The notes under the pieces are model-generated. The model had not been told where the DNA came from and did not search any database. It saw nothing but the letters and a program-made list of their open reading frames with translations. The position numbers and the translations under genes are program-made. Positions 1 through 8,979 of a stretch of 33,074 nt of DNA are shown here, piece by piece; the stretch's first letter is position 1; each line of letters begins with the position of its first letter. The DNA is from Archangiaceae bacterium (lineage in GTDB: Bacteria > Myxococcota > Myxococcia > Myxococcales > Myxococcaceae): NCBI GenBank assembly GCA_016879935.1, contig JAACJQ010000289.1:1-33074 (forward strand), given 5' to 3'.

Positions 1-360
1 ACCGGCGCCATCGACGGGCTGAGACGAGACGATGCGAAACGCGACGAACGCGAGCGCACACGCCGCCGCCGCTGCGAGCACGAAGCGCGGCGTGAACAAC
101 GAACGCCACCACCCGCTCAACGACCTCGCCGCCTCTTCGTCGACCTTGTCGGCCAGCACCGCGCCCACCCGCCTGGCCATCGCGTCAGGCATCGGCGGCG
201 GCTCTGGCAACAGCGAGAGCACGGAGAGTGACGACTCCACGTCGGCGAGGGCCGCGCGGGCTTCAGGCGACGCGTCGAGCTGCGCCTTCACCTGCGCCAT
301 CTCGGCCGCAGAGAGCTCGCCCTTCGCGTATGCCCACAACGTGTCGGTCGAAGGCGTCAT
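1..360 (-). CDS. Anti-sigma-factor-like single-pass membrane protein (partial, runs off window)
   Basis: The frame starts at ATG 360-358 and is open to the left edge, giving 120 residues of an incomplete protein. The start overlaps the sigma-factor stop as ATGA (360-357), which implies translational coupling and a functional pair. Residues 8-50 form an acidic/alanine-rich helical segment (LWAYAKGELS at 9-17 region) like the cytoplasmic N-termini of anti-sigma factors. A Pro-rich linker follows at about 52-58, and a probable transmembrane helix at about 93-111 (after TPRF). The HxxxCxxC zinc motif of ZAS anti-sigma factors is not present in the visible part. That the protein holds the ECF factor at the membrane is inferred from gene order and topology; the periplasmic part lies outside the window. 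Confidence 0.7.
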   Translation of the reverse strand, partial: MTPSTDTLWAYAKGELSAAEMAQVKAQLDASPEARAALADVESSLSVLSLLPEPPPMPDAMARRVGAVLADKVDEEAARSLSGWWRSLFTPRFVLAAAAACALAFVAFRIVSSQPVDGAG

Positions 361-941
361 GCCGCACCCGCCTTCAGCTGCTTCACGGCCTCGGTGAAGT
401 CGACGCGCGCGCGGTTCAATCGGCTGCGCACCGTGTTCACCGGGCAATCACAGAGCTCGCCAATCTCCTCGGGCTTCATGCCGAGCAGGTCGTGGTACAC
501 GAACACCGAGGCCTTCTCTTCGCTCATCGTCGAGAGCGCCTTCTGTACCAGCATCGCGGCCTGCTTCACCTGCGCGGCGCGCTCGGGGTCGTCGGTCTCG
601 GGAGCAGACTCCTCGGGCAGCTCGTCGGAGTCGTGCGGCGCTTCGGGCTTTCGACGCTTGCTGCGCAGGTGCATCAACCCGACGTTCACGCAGACGCGGT
701 GCAGAAACGTCGTCACCTTCGAGTCGCCGCGGTAGCCCTTCAAGGCCCGCATCAGCTGCAGGTAGCTCTCCTGCACGAGGTCTTCGAGGTCGGGCGAGTT
801 GCCGACGACGCGGTAGAGCACGCGAAACGCCATCTCGCGGGTGCGCTCGTAGAGCTGCGTGAACGCGACACCTTCACCGTCACGCGCGGCGATGGCCAGC
901 GAGCGCAGTGGGTCGGCCACTGCGATGGAGTCAGTCGCCAT
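357..941 (-). CDS. ECF-type RNA polymerase sigma factor
   Basis: The protein has 194 residues if it starts at ATG 941; the same frame is open to a GTG at 1010. I prefer 941 because the sigma region 2 fold begins shortly after, at PLRSLAIAARDGEG. Region 2 contains the core-binding and -10 recognition helices (YERTREMAFRVLYRVVGN, then DLEDLVQESYLQLMRAL). Region 4 contains a helix-turn-helix (MKPEEIGELCDCPVNTVRSR) that should read the -35 element. Between them is an acidic, variable linker rich in Glu, Asp and Pro. The gene follows the membrane kinase at 1066-2793 by 124 bases on the same strand and overlaps the downstream anti-sigma-like gene by four bases. Its target promoters cannot be told from this sequence. 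Confidence 0.9.
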   Translation of the reverse strand: MATDSIAVADPLRSLAIAARDGEGVAFTQLYERTREMAFRVLYRVVGNSPDLEDLVQESYLQLMRALKGYRGDSKVTTFLHRVCVNVGLMHLRSKRRKPEAPHDSDELPEESAPETDDPERAAQVKQAAMLVQKALSTMSEEKASVFVYHDLLGMKPEEIGELCDCPVNTVRSRLNRARVDFTEAVKQLKAGAA

Positions 942-1065
942 ACGTGGGAGGGTGAGGACGAGCGCCGTCATGGCAAACATCTGTTGCCGGGCCAAGCCGC
1001 GACGATCCACCGCGCGATGACTGATTTGCGCTCGAATTCCGCATGGTTGGACCCTGAGACGAGGC

Positions 1066-2793
1066 CTACTTCTTCTTCTTCAACTGGCGAATCGCGTCGG
1101 CCGCTTCGTCCTGCCCGCAGTTGACGGGCCCACCGGGACCTTCGTCTTTGGGCAGCTCCGAGAGGCCGCGCAGCGCCGACACGGCGTCGACGTCGCCCAG
1201 CGAGGCCAGGCGATTCGCGGCGAGCTGACGAACACGACACGACTTCGATTGCAGCGACGCGCCGTAGCGGGCGACGAGGTCGAGCCCTTCGGCGGTCGAC
1301 GTCGCGTCGAGCCAGCGCAGCGCGCCCCACTGCTTCGCCGACAGCGGCTCCTTCGCGTAGCCGATGAACGCGGGCGTGAGGCGCTTGGGAGGGACGACGG
1401 CGATGAGCTCCTTGAGCTCGGCGTCGGTCTCGGCCTCGGCGAAGTCTTCGGCGAGCGCCTCGAGCAGCATCGGGTGGGCCGCGTGGAGCGCCTGGTACGG
1501 CTGCGCCGACAACAGCCCGCGCTCGGCGTCACGGCGACCGGCCTTGTGCAACGCGGCCGCCTTCAACGCGAGCAGCATCGGCGTCTCGCCCTTCGCGCCC
1601 GGCAGGTTGCTGTCGATGAGCTCGAGCGCTTCGGTCGTCTGGTCGAGCGAGAGGTGGCGCGCGACGCGCTCCGTCACCGGCGGCGGCCAGAACGCGTACG
1701 CGGTGGGAATGGTGGCGATGACGAGCGCGGTGACGACGAGGCTCTTCTTCCACTGCGAGTCGAGCTGGCGCGTCAGCTTGGCGACGGTGCGCGCGCCCTG
1801 CCCCACGTTCGTCTGCACGCGGCCAGCGGTGATGGTGAGGTTCGCCCACGTCTGCGTGGTGACGGCCTGCAACGCGCGGCGCGTCTGGGTGCCGAGGTCG
1901 AGATCGGTCGGCGCCTGCAGGCGGAGCGCGTCGACGAGCGCGGCTCCGTCTTTCGGGCGATTCGACGGCTTCTTCTCGAGGCACTGCATCACCAGCTTCA
2001 CGAGCCCGGGGTACGTGCGCAGCTGCGGCGCGACGTCGTCGATGGCGGGCGGCTTTTCGCGAACGTGCTGCTCGAGGTAGTCGCGCGTGTCGGGCCCGAG
2101 GAACGGCAGCCGGCCCGCGAGCATTCGGTAGGCGAGCACGCCGAAGCTGTAGACGTCGGTGCGGGAGTCGACGGGTTGCGCGGTGGCCTGCTCGGGCGCG
2201 ACGTACGCTGGCGTTCCAACGGCCTGACCGGGGTGCGAGACGAACGGGTTCGAGCCCGGCGGAGGAAGTGGCGGTGGGCCGCCCTTCATCTCTTCGTCGG
2301 GGATCTCCATGAGGCGCGCGATGCCGAAGTCGAGCAGCCGCGCCTGCTCTCCACGAAGGCCCGGGCCGATGACGACGTTCTGCGGCTTGATGTCGCGGTG
2401 CACGATGCCGCGTTCGTGAATGGCCGCGAGGCCCTCGGCGAGCTGCAGCATCACCCGCATCGCCCGGCGCGGCTCGAACGGCCCCTGCTTGAGCGCCGCC
2501 TCGAGCGTCTCGCCTTCTGCGAGCTCGAGCACCAGCACGGTGCCGTCTTTGCCCGACTCGAAGTCGATGACGCGCACAACCGAGGGGTGTTCGACCGTCG
2601 AGAGCAGTCGCGCTTCACGTTGAAAGCGGTCGGCCATCGCGGGCTGGCTCGAGAGGTCACGCTTGAGCACCTTGAGCGCGACGAGCCGCCCGAGGGAGAT
2701 CTGCTCGGCGAGGAAGACCTCGGCCATGCCGCCACCTCCGAGGTGACGGATGAGCTTGAAGCGTCCTCCCAGCACGAGACGGTTGGCGGCCAC
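1066..2793 (-). CDS. Membrane-anchored eukaryote-type Ser/Thr protein kinase
   Basis: The protein has 575 residues and starts at GTG 2793. The kinase domain covers about residues 10-290: glycine loop LGGGGMAEVF (18-27), ATP-binding Lys41 in VALK, catalytic loop HRDIKPQN (132-139), DFG (155-157) and APE (199-201), so it should be active. The activation segment is long and carries a Pro-rich insert (PPPLPPPGSNP) at about 173-183. A transmembrane helix at about 351-369 is followed by a roughly 200-residue C-terminal domain, probably outside the cytoplasmic membrane, with alanine/leucine-rich helical repeats resembling TPR or HEAT and a Lys-rich tail. It precedes the sigma/anti-sigma pair on the same strand, so it may be co-transcribed and could phosphorylate either protein; that link is inference. 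Substrates are unknown. Confidence 0.92.
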   Translation of the reverse strand: MAANRLVLGGRFKLIRHLGGGGMAEVFLAEQISLGRLVALKVLKRDLSSQPAMADRFQREARLLSTVEHPSVVRVIDFESGKDGTVLVLELAEGETLEAALKQGPFEPRRAMRVMLQLAEGLAAIHERGIVHRDIKPQNVVIGPGLRGEQARLLDFGIARLMEIPDEEMKGGPPPLPPPGSNPFVSHPGQAVGTPAYVAPEQATAQPVDSRTDVYSFGVLAYRMLAGRLPFLGPDTRDYLEQHVREKPPAIDDVAPQLRTYPGLVKLVMQCLEKKPSNRPKDGAALVDALRLQAPTDLDLGTQTRRALQAVTTQTWANLTITAGRVQTNVGQGARTVAKLTRQLDSQWKKSLVVTALVIATIPTAYAFWPPPVTERVARHLSLDQTTEALELIDSNLPGAKGETPMLLALKAAALHKAGRRDAERGLLSAQPYQALHAAHPMLLEALAEDFAEAETDAELKELIAVVPPKRLTPAFIGYAKEPLSAKQWGALRWLDATSTAEGLDLVARYGASLQSKSCRVRQLAANRLASLGDVDAVSALRGLSELPKDEGPGGPVNCGQDEAADAIRQLKKKK

Positions 2794-2939
2794 GCGACGA
2801 ACGCTGACCTACACCGGCCGGCGCCTCACAGCCACGGTGGGGTGAAGCCCGTTTTGGTGGTTCGATTTCGCCTTCGCTCAGACCTCGCCGAGCGCTGCGG
2901 TGACGAGGGCAAGACAGAGCGCTCCGCTCGCGTCTTCGC

Positions 2940-5900
2940 TCACGGGTTCCACTTCAGGCGAAGGCCCTCCATCGAGAGGTGGGTCGCCGCCAGCACCTCC
3001 GACAGGCTCGCGGGCAGGCCTTCGTCGACGAGGTCGATGCGATGCAGCTCCTGGCGCACGTAGAACAAACGCCGGCCATCACGACTGAAGCGCAGCTGGC
3101 CCACGCGGCCTTCGTCGGCCGTGAAGCGCACGACCTCGACCAGCTTCTCCACGTCCCACAGGCGAATGGAGCCGTCGTGACTGCCACTCGCGAGCCGCTT
3201 GCCATCGACCGAGAAGTCGAGCGCCGTCACCTGATCCTGATGGCCATAAAGGACCCCGACCGGCTGACCATCGGCGACGCTCCAGAGGCGAATCGATCGG
3301 TCCCACCCGCCGCTCGCGAGCAACGTGCCGTCAGGCGAGAACCGCACCGCGCGCACGCCGTGTTCGTGGCCCTCGAGCACGCGCAGCTCCTTCCACGTCT
3401 TCGTCTCGTAGAGGCGCACGCGGCGGTCGTACCCCGCCGTCGCGACCAGGCGGCCGTCGGGCGAGAACGTCGCGTGAAAGAGCCCGTCCTTCGAGCGGGG
3501 CAACGACACCTTCAGCGACTGCGTGGCGACGTCCCAGACGAGCAGTCTGCCGTCTCGGCCGACCGACACCGCCAGCGTCTCGTCAGGGCTCAGCGCGATG
3601 GACTCGATCTGCTCGGTGTGCGCGCCGACCACGGCGAGCGAACGCCGCTCTTTCACGTCCCAGAACCGAACCGCGCCATCGGAGGCCGAGCCAATCGCCA
3701 ACCGGCCGTCTCGCGTGAGCACCGTGCAGCGCGCGGGCATGCCGAGCACCGCGGCCTCGTCTTCCGGCGACGGCGTCATCACCGTCGCGCTCTCGAGGTC
3801 GGGCGTCACCAGCACGAAGCCCGCGTTGTGCTGCAACGCGATGCGGCCGTCGTCGAGCTCGGTCAACGCGCTGACGTCGTGGCGGTTGTCGAGCACGGGG
3901 CTGTTCATGTCGAGCGACCGCAGGCTCACCAGGCCCCGCCGGCCACCGGTCGCCAGCACGCGCGTGCCCGCGAGGAACGTCGTCGCCAGCAGCTCGTCGT
4001 CACGCCCGATGGAGGCGCTCATCAGCGGCAGCTGCGAGGGCCCCGTCCACACGCGCGAGGTGCCATCGGCGCTCGCCGAGGCGATGACGTCTCCGTCGCT
4101 CGACCACGAGACGGCGTACGTCTTCTGGGTGTTGCCGAGCAGCACCTGCCGCTCGTCCCACGTGGCGGTCGACCAGAGCCGCACGGTGGTGTCGCGGCCT
4201 GCCGAGGCGAGCAGGTGCCCCGACGGCGAGAACGCCAGGCCCAGCACCGAGCCCGTGTGCCCTTTGAGGGGAGCGACCAGCACGCCGTCGTCGCGGCGCC
4301 GCACGTCGAGGGTTCCGTCCCACGCGCCCGAGACGAGGCGCTGGCCATCGGGCGAGAAGACCACCGCGTACACGGGCCGTTCGTGGCGCGCGACCAGGCG
4401 CAGCTGGTTCGTCGCCAGGTCGAGCAGCGAGACCGAGCCGTCTTCACACCCGATGAGCAGCTCCTTCGCGTCGGGCGCGACGGCCAGCGCATTGACGGCG
4501 TCTGGCATCGGCTGCAGCACCGAGCTCTCGCCCGTCTTCGTGTCCCATGCGCGCACCGCGTCGTCTTCACCGCCAGAGAACAGCCGCGCTCCATCGGGCG
4601 TGATGGCGAGCGCGCTGACCGACTGCGTGTGCCCCTGGAGCACGCGCACCGCCGCGCCCTGCTGCACGTCCCAGACCCGAATCGTGTGGTCGGCGCTGCC
4701 CGAGAACAGCGTTCGTCCATCGGGGCTGCCCACCAGCGCGCGCACCGCCGCCGTGTGCCCTCGCAGGAGCCTGCTCGCCGACCGCGTGCGCGGCCACACC
4801 ACGCGGAGGCCTGCGCTGGCGTCTTCACGACCGGCCGACTCGCGCGCCGCTGCGTACCAGACCGACGCCTCTTCCCATCGCAGCAGCGACTCGGCGAGCC
4901 GGCCCTTCTCGACGAAGGCTTCGGCGAGCGACTCACGGTTCTGCTTCACCGCCAGCGCGAGCGCGACGACGGCGACGAGCAGCACCACCAGCGACACCGT
5001 GCCGACGAGCGCGGCGGCCCGGTTGCGGCTGACGAAGAGGCGTACGAGCTCGAGCGCCGAGTAGTCGTGCGCTCCGACGGTGCGGCCGTCGAGAAAGGCC
5101 CGCAGGTCGGCCGCGAGCGCCTTCGCGTCGGGGTAGCGCTGGTCGGGGTCCCGCTCGAGGGCCCGCGCGACGACGGCCGCCAGCGCAGCCGGCACGTGCA
5201 CGTCGCGATGCTGCAGCGGAGGAACCGGCGCTTCCTGCACCTGGCGCAGCACCTCGGCGAGCGACTTTCCCGTGAAGGGCGTGCTGCCGCAGAGCAGCTC
5301 GTAGAGCATGACGCCCAGGCTCCACACGTCGCTGCGTTTGCCGACGCGGTTGCGGTCGCCTCTGGCCTGCTCCGGGCTCATGTACAGCGGCGTACCGAAC
5401 ACCTGCCCGTCCATCGTCTCGCGCTCCCCACCGCTGCCCGAGCCGACGTCATCGTTCTCGTCGAGCACGCGCGCGAGGCCCCAGTCGAGCACCACCGTCT
5501 CACCGAGCCGCCCGAGCACGACGTTGTCTGGCTTCAGGTCGCGATGCACGACGCCGGCTTCGTGCGCGAACGAGATGGCGTTGCAGACCTCGAGCATGCG
5601 CGGGAGCAGCGCGAGCCGTTCGACGAGCGTGGTGGCCGCCGACATCGCCTGACCAAGCGTGCCGACTCTTCCGGACCTGTCGCCCTGCACCAGGCGCTGC
5701 GCGCAGAAGAGCCGGCCGTCATCGGTTCGGCCGATCTCGTGCACCGCGATGATGTTGGGGTGGTCGAGCCGCGCGGTGATGCGGGCCTCACGAAGAAAGC
5801 GCGCCTCGGAGTCTGCGCCAGCGCTGCCGTCACCCGACGGCCTCGGCACCTTGAAGGCGACCTCGCGACCGAGCTCTTTGTCGAAGGCGACCCACACGAT

Positions 5901-6023
5901 GGACTGGCCACCACGGGCGAGTTCGCGAAGCAGGCTGTAGCGCGCGGTGACGGGCTGCGCCGGGCCCGCACCGGTCGAGGGCAACGTGGTCGCAAGTGAT
6001 GGAGCGTCCCCCACGGTCGGCAT
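2940..6023 (-). CDS. Ser/Thr protein kinase fused to WD40 repeats
   Basis: The protein has 1027 residues and starts at ATG 6023. The N-terminal kinase (about 28-312) has Lys58 in VAFK, the catalytic loop HRDLKPDN (160-167), DWG in place of DFG (180-182, metal Asp kept) and SPE (216-218). The glycine loop is loose (ARGGQSIVW). A transmembrane helix lies at about 336-359, then a short helical stretch. From about 418 to the C-terminus I count 14 WD-type repeats, strong ones with GH...D...RLWD and weaker ones in the middle, enough for two seven-bladed propellers. The propellers lie beyond the membrane helix and probably act as an extracytoplasmic binding platform. Kinase-WD40 fusions are typical of myxobacteria and planctomycetes. 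The gene is divergent from the calpain-like gene, with only 24 bases between its start and the longest frame of that gene. Confidence 0.93.
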   Translation of the reverse strand: MPTVGDAPSLATTLPSTGAGPAQPVTARYSLLRELARGGQSIVWVAFDKELGREVAFKVPRPSGDGSAGADSEARFLREARITARLDHPNIIAVHEIGRTDDGRLFCAQRLVQGDRSGRVGTLGQAMSAATTLVERLALLPRMLEVCNAISFAHEAGVVHRDLKPDNVVLGRLGETVVLDWGLARVLDENDDVGSGSGGERETMDGQVFGTPLYMSPEQARGDRNRVGKRSDVWSLGVMLYELLCGSTPFTGKSLAEVLRQVQEAPVPPLQHRDVHVPAALAAVVARALERDPDQRYPDAKALAADLRAFLDGRTVGAHDYSALELVRLFVSRNRAAALVGTVSLVVLLVAVVALALAVKQNRESLAEAFVEKGRLAESLLRWEEASVWYAAARESAGREDASAGLRVVWPRTRSASRLLRGHTAAVRALVGSPDGRTLFSGSADHTIRVWDVQQGAAVRVLQGHTQSVSALAITPDGARLFSGGEDDAVRAWDTKTGESSVLQPMPDAVNALAVAPDAKELLIGCEDGSVSLLDLATNQLRLVARHERPVYAVVFSPDGQRLVSGAWDGTLDVRRRDDGVLVAPLKGHTGSVLGLAFSPSGHLLASAGRDTTVRLWSTATWDERQVLLGNTQKTYAVSWSSDGDVIASASADGTSRVWTGPSQLPLMSASIGRDDELLATTFLAGTRVLATGGRRGLVSLRSLDMNSPVLDNRHDVSALTELDDGRIALQHNAGFVLVTPDLESATVMTPSPEDEAAVLGMPARCTVLTRDGRLAIGSASDGAVRFWDVKERRSLAVVGAHTEQIESIALSPDETLAVSVGRDGRLLVWDVATQSLKVSLPRSKDGLFHATFSPDGRLVATAGYDRRVRLYETKTWKELRVLEGHEHGVRAVRFSPDGTLLASGGWDRSIRLWSVADGQPVGVLYGHQDQVTALDFSVDGKRLASGSHDGSIRLWDVEKLVEVVRFTADEGRVGQLRFSRDGRRLFYVRQELHRIDLVDEGLPASLSEVLAATHLSMEGLRLKWNP

Positions 6024-6047
6024 CTAAGCGCAGTTGCCCGCCTCGCG

Positions 6048-7808
6048 GTGGTGACGAGGATGATGCTAGGCATCGGGGTGATGCCCGCTCCCCTCTCCGA
6101 CCGCCGTCTCGCTTCGGTGTACGCGTCGTTCGAACGACAGCTCGCGAAAGAAGCCCGCACCACCATCGGCAAAGACCAGGCGCTCGAGCTGTTGGCCGAG
6201 CTGGCAGACCGCGCGGGCAAGACGTCGAAGGATCTGCTGACCGAGCTGCGCACGCCGGGCCTCTCGCTGCAGCAGCAGGCGGCGCTGGTGAAGAAGGGCC
6301 TGACGAGTGACGAGCGCAGCGACCTGAGGGCGCTGCTGAAGGACGGTACGGTGCCGCTCGCTCCGGCGGCGCGCGAGCTCTTCGAAGCGGTGCTCGGTGG
6401 AGCGCCCATCGCCCACGACGCGACGCTCGATGCGGTCGTGACTGCAGGCACTGGCGTTCGCGGCACGACGAAGCCCAACGCGACCATCGAAGCCGTGAAC
6501 GTCTCCGCCGCGGCGGGCTCGGGACACGACGTGTTCGTGCTCGGTCAGGCCGATGCGCAAGGCCGCTTCTCCGCGAAGCTCTCGGGGCCGCAGCGGCCGA
6601 AAGAAGGTGACTTCGTTCGACTGCGTGCGCGCTTCGACGACGGCTCGACGAGCGACTGGGTGACGGTGCAGGCCGATGGGCGTGACGCGCGGCCCGCGGG
6701 CCTGCTGGTGAATCGCCTCGAGCTGTCGACCTCGGCGAGCGGCAAGGTCTCGGTCAACTCGCGCGACGACGAGCGCCACCTCTCGGAGCCCGGCGCCACG
6801 CTCTCGTTCACCAACCTGCGCACGAACGCCGTCGAGACCGTCACGCTCGATGGCAACGGGCAACTGCCGAAGGGCTTCTCGCTCGCGGGCAAGGCGGGCG
6901 ATCGGTTCTCGGTCTCGGTCACCGACGGCGTGCACGACAAGGCGATGAAGCAGGTCGCGGGCTACGTCACGGTGGCTGGAGGCTCTCGCGCGGGCGATCT
7001 CGTGCCGACGCCGGCGCTGCACAAGGACGAGCTCAACAAAGACGGCACGCCGAAGATGACGAAGAAGACGTTCTCGGGCCCGCTGATTCGCGACGGCATC
7101 AGCATGGCCGACGTGCACCAGGGCTCGCTCGCCGACTGCTACTTCCCCGCGGCGGTGGCGGCGGTGGCCAACGCGAGACCCGAGCTGCTTCGTCAGCTCA
7201 TTCGCGACAACGGCGACGGCACGTTCACCTTCACGTTCACGCAGCGTGACTGGGCGACGGGCCGCACGAAGAAGGTGCCGGTGACGGTCGATGGCGATCT
7301 CTGGGTGAAGCCCGAGAAGGGCACGCCCATCTACGGCCGCGGCGGCGTCGACCAGCGGCCCGAGACGATGGAGCTGTGGTTTCCGCTCCTCGAGAAGGCG
7401 TACGCGCAGTGGAAGGGCAGCTACGACGTGATGGGCAGCGGCGGCGTGGCGAGCGACGTGTTCGAAGAGCTGACCGGCGAAGCGGCCGACTATTACGACC
7501 TCAACGCGCGCACGAACCCCGACTCACTCTGGCAGCGCATCACCAGCGCCATCGACGACAAGCGGCCCATCGCGGCGGGCACGCACGAAGAGCACGGGCC
7601 GGTGCACTACACGAACACCGGCGTCTTCGGAGACCACGCGTACTCCATCGTCGGCTACCAGACCGAAGGGTCGAAGCGCATGGTGGTGCTGCGCAACCCC
7701 TGGGGTGACACCGAGCCCAGGAACAACGGGCCCGATGACGGGGTGTTCAAGATCGACCTCGAGAAGTTCATGCACCTGTACGCGAACGTGATGACGATCG
7801 CGAAGTAG
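6048..7808 (+). CDS. Calpain-family (C2) cysteine protease
   Basis: The longest frame gives 586 residues from GTG 6048. ATG 6060/6063 or ATG 6081 are alternatives, and 6081 leaves a more usual gap to the divergent kinase. The C-terminal half is a calpain-like catalytic domain: Cys364 in QGSLADCYF (classic QGxLGDCWF), His530 in GDHAYSIVG and Asn550 in LRNPWG, so the catalytic triad is complete. Residues about 20-120 form a helical region. Residues about 125-310 look like one or two beta-sandwich, Ig-like domains, with repeated phrases such as NATIEAVNVS and GATLSFTNLR. I see no clear signal peptide. The usual Ca-binding PEF domain of animal calpains is absent. Substrates are unknown. The end is convergent with the UDPGP gene, three bases apart. 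Confidence 0.88.
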   Translation: MVTRMMLGIGVMPAPLSDRRLASVYASFERQLAKEARTTIGKDQALELLAELADRAGKTSKDLLTELRTPGLSLQQQAALVKKGLTSDERSDLRALLKDGTVPLAPAARELFEAVLGGAPIAHDATLDAVVTAGTGVRGTTKPNATIEAVNVSAAAGSGHDVFVLGQADAQGRFSAKLSGPQRPKEGDFVRLRARFDDGSTSDWVTVQADGRDARPAGLLVNRLELSTSASGKVSVNSRDDERHLSEPGATLSFTNLRTNAVETVTLDGNGQLPKGFSLAGKAGDRFSVSVTDGVHDKAMKQVAGYVTVAGGSRAGDLVPTPALHKDELNKDGTPKMTKKTFSGPLIRDGISMADVHQGSLADCYFPAAVAAVANARPELLRQLIRDNGDGTFTFTFTQRDWATGRTKKVPVTVDGDLWVKPEKGTPIYGRGGVDQRPETMELWFPLLEKAYAQWKGSYDVMGSGGVASDVFEELTGEAADYYDLNARTNPDSLWQRITSAIDDKRPIAAGTHEEHGPVHYTNTGVFGDHAYSIVGYQTEGSKRMVVLRNPWGDTEPRNNGPDDGVFKIDLEKFMHLYANVMTIAK

Positions 7809-7811
7809 TGA

Positions 7812-8918
7812 TCAGCGGCGCGTCTCGGTGATCTGCTTGATCATGTCGAGGCGGCGCGCGAGCTCTTCGGGATCCTTCGCGGGCAGGAACCGGCCATCGG
7901 CGCCTTCACGCTCGACCTCGACGAACTTCGACGGCAGGTACGCGGTCAGCTCTCCGACGAGCCGCTCGAACTGAATCGCCGGCTTGCCGTCGACCTGCTT
8001 CTCGACCTTGTAGAACGGCAGGTCGAAGTCGCGATCGATGGCGTCGGCGTCGATGAGGAACGTGTTCGTGTTGAACACGGGAATCGAGTCCTGATCGAAG
8101 TCCTTCGGGAAGCGGAAGCCCTCGATGATCTGCGGCACGCCGTTGAGCCGCGCCGGAGCGCCGCCCTTGTCGCCCTTCTCTTTCCGCACGACCTCGGCGG
8201 TCAGCTTCGCGCCGAGCTGCAGGTGCAGGCCGACGAGCGCGGGGTCGAGCGTGGCGCCCAGGTTGTCGACGTTCGACATCATGAGAATGCGCCCACCGGC
8301 CGAGCGGAACTTCTCGAGCATGCCGCTCTTGCGCATCGCGAACGTGAGGTCGCCGTGCCCCGGCGCGTACGGAGACGTCGTGCCATCGGCCTCGGTGAAC
8401 AGCTGGCCTTCTGGCGTGAGCCGGAGCGAGACGAACTGCGGGAAGACGTCGATGTCGGGGCGGCCGTTGCTGACGAGGCGCTTCTCGTCGACGTGCTGCT
8501 TGATGCGCTCGTGCGTCGCGAAGCTGCTCATCACGAACATCGGCACCGCGCGGCCGGCCTTGCGAGCCACCCGCGCCACGTCGTCGTGCTTGAGCTCGAG
8601 GAAGGTCTTGTCACCCAGCACGGGCACGACCGCCTTCACGACGCCACCGAAGCGCGTCGCCATGCCGCCGGCGAGCACCACCGAGCCGACGAAGCCAGAA
8701 CGAATGGCCTGCATGCCCTTCTTGATCAACGCCTCGCGCTCGGGCGTGCCCGGCTTCGGCAACACGGTGACGTCACCCGGATCAGGCGGAGCGACCGTTC
8801 CACGCACGGCGTTGCCCTGCGTACTGGTCAGCTTCTGAACGAACTGCTGCAGCAGGCCCTCGTCGAAACCGTAGGGGCCCAGCGCCGAGCGCGTCTTGTC
8901 GTCGATAGCGAGCGTCAT
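7812..8918 (-). CDS. UDPGP-type sugar-1-phosphate uridylyltransferase
   Basis: The protein has 368 residues from ATG 8918. The frame is open further upstream to 9269, but that extension is antisense to the next gene and looks like shadow sequence. The nucleotide-binding signature LAGGMATRFGG (82-92) with Lys95 is that of eukaryote-type UDP-glucose or UDP-N-acetylglucosamine pyrophosphorylases. A second conserved element, MMSNVDNLGATLDP, carries the metal-binding Asp. The family transfers UMP from UTP to a sugar-1-phosphate, releasing pyrophosphate and making activated sugar for glycan or envelope synthesis. At 368 residues it is shorter than the usual 450-500, so it probably lacks the C-terminal beta-helix domain. 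The sugar specificity cannot be decided here. The start is about 60 bases from the divergent secreted-protein gene. Confidence 0.85.
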   Translation of the reverse strand: MTLAIDDKTRSALGPYGFDEGLLQQFVQKLTSTQGNAVRGTVAPPDPGDVTVLPKPGTPEREALIKKGMQAIRSGFVGSVVLAGGMATRFGGVVKAVVPVLGDKTFLELKHDDVARVARKAGRAVPMFVMSSFATHERIKQHVDEKRLVSNGRPDIDVFPQFVSLRLTPEGQLFTEADGTTSPYAPGHGDLTFAMRKSGMLEKFRSAGGRILMMSNVDNLGATLDPALVGLHLQLGAKLTAEVVRKEKGDKGGAPARLNGVPQIIEGFRFPKDFDQDSIPVFNTNTFLIDADAIDRDFDLPFYKVEKQVDGKPAIQFERLVGELTAYLPSKFVEVEREGADGRFLPAKDPEELARRLDMIKQITETRR

Positions 8919-8979
8919 GCCCCGCCCACTTGCCCCGACAACGTCGCAGGCGGAAGAAGAAAGAGGGATGGTTTTGGCC

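Noticed and set aside
942-1065. ECF-type autoregulatory promoter (GGAATT near 1035) before the sigma gene
   Set aside because: GGAA is present on the minus strand, but no matching -10 (CGTC-like) at 16-17 bases could be found.
2979-5999. A 1006-codon open frame on the plus strand opposite the kinase-WD40 gene
   Set aside because: It is the antisense shadow of a high-GC gene; the translation is rich in Arg, His and Val with no domain logic, while the minus strand has clear kinase and WD motifs.
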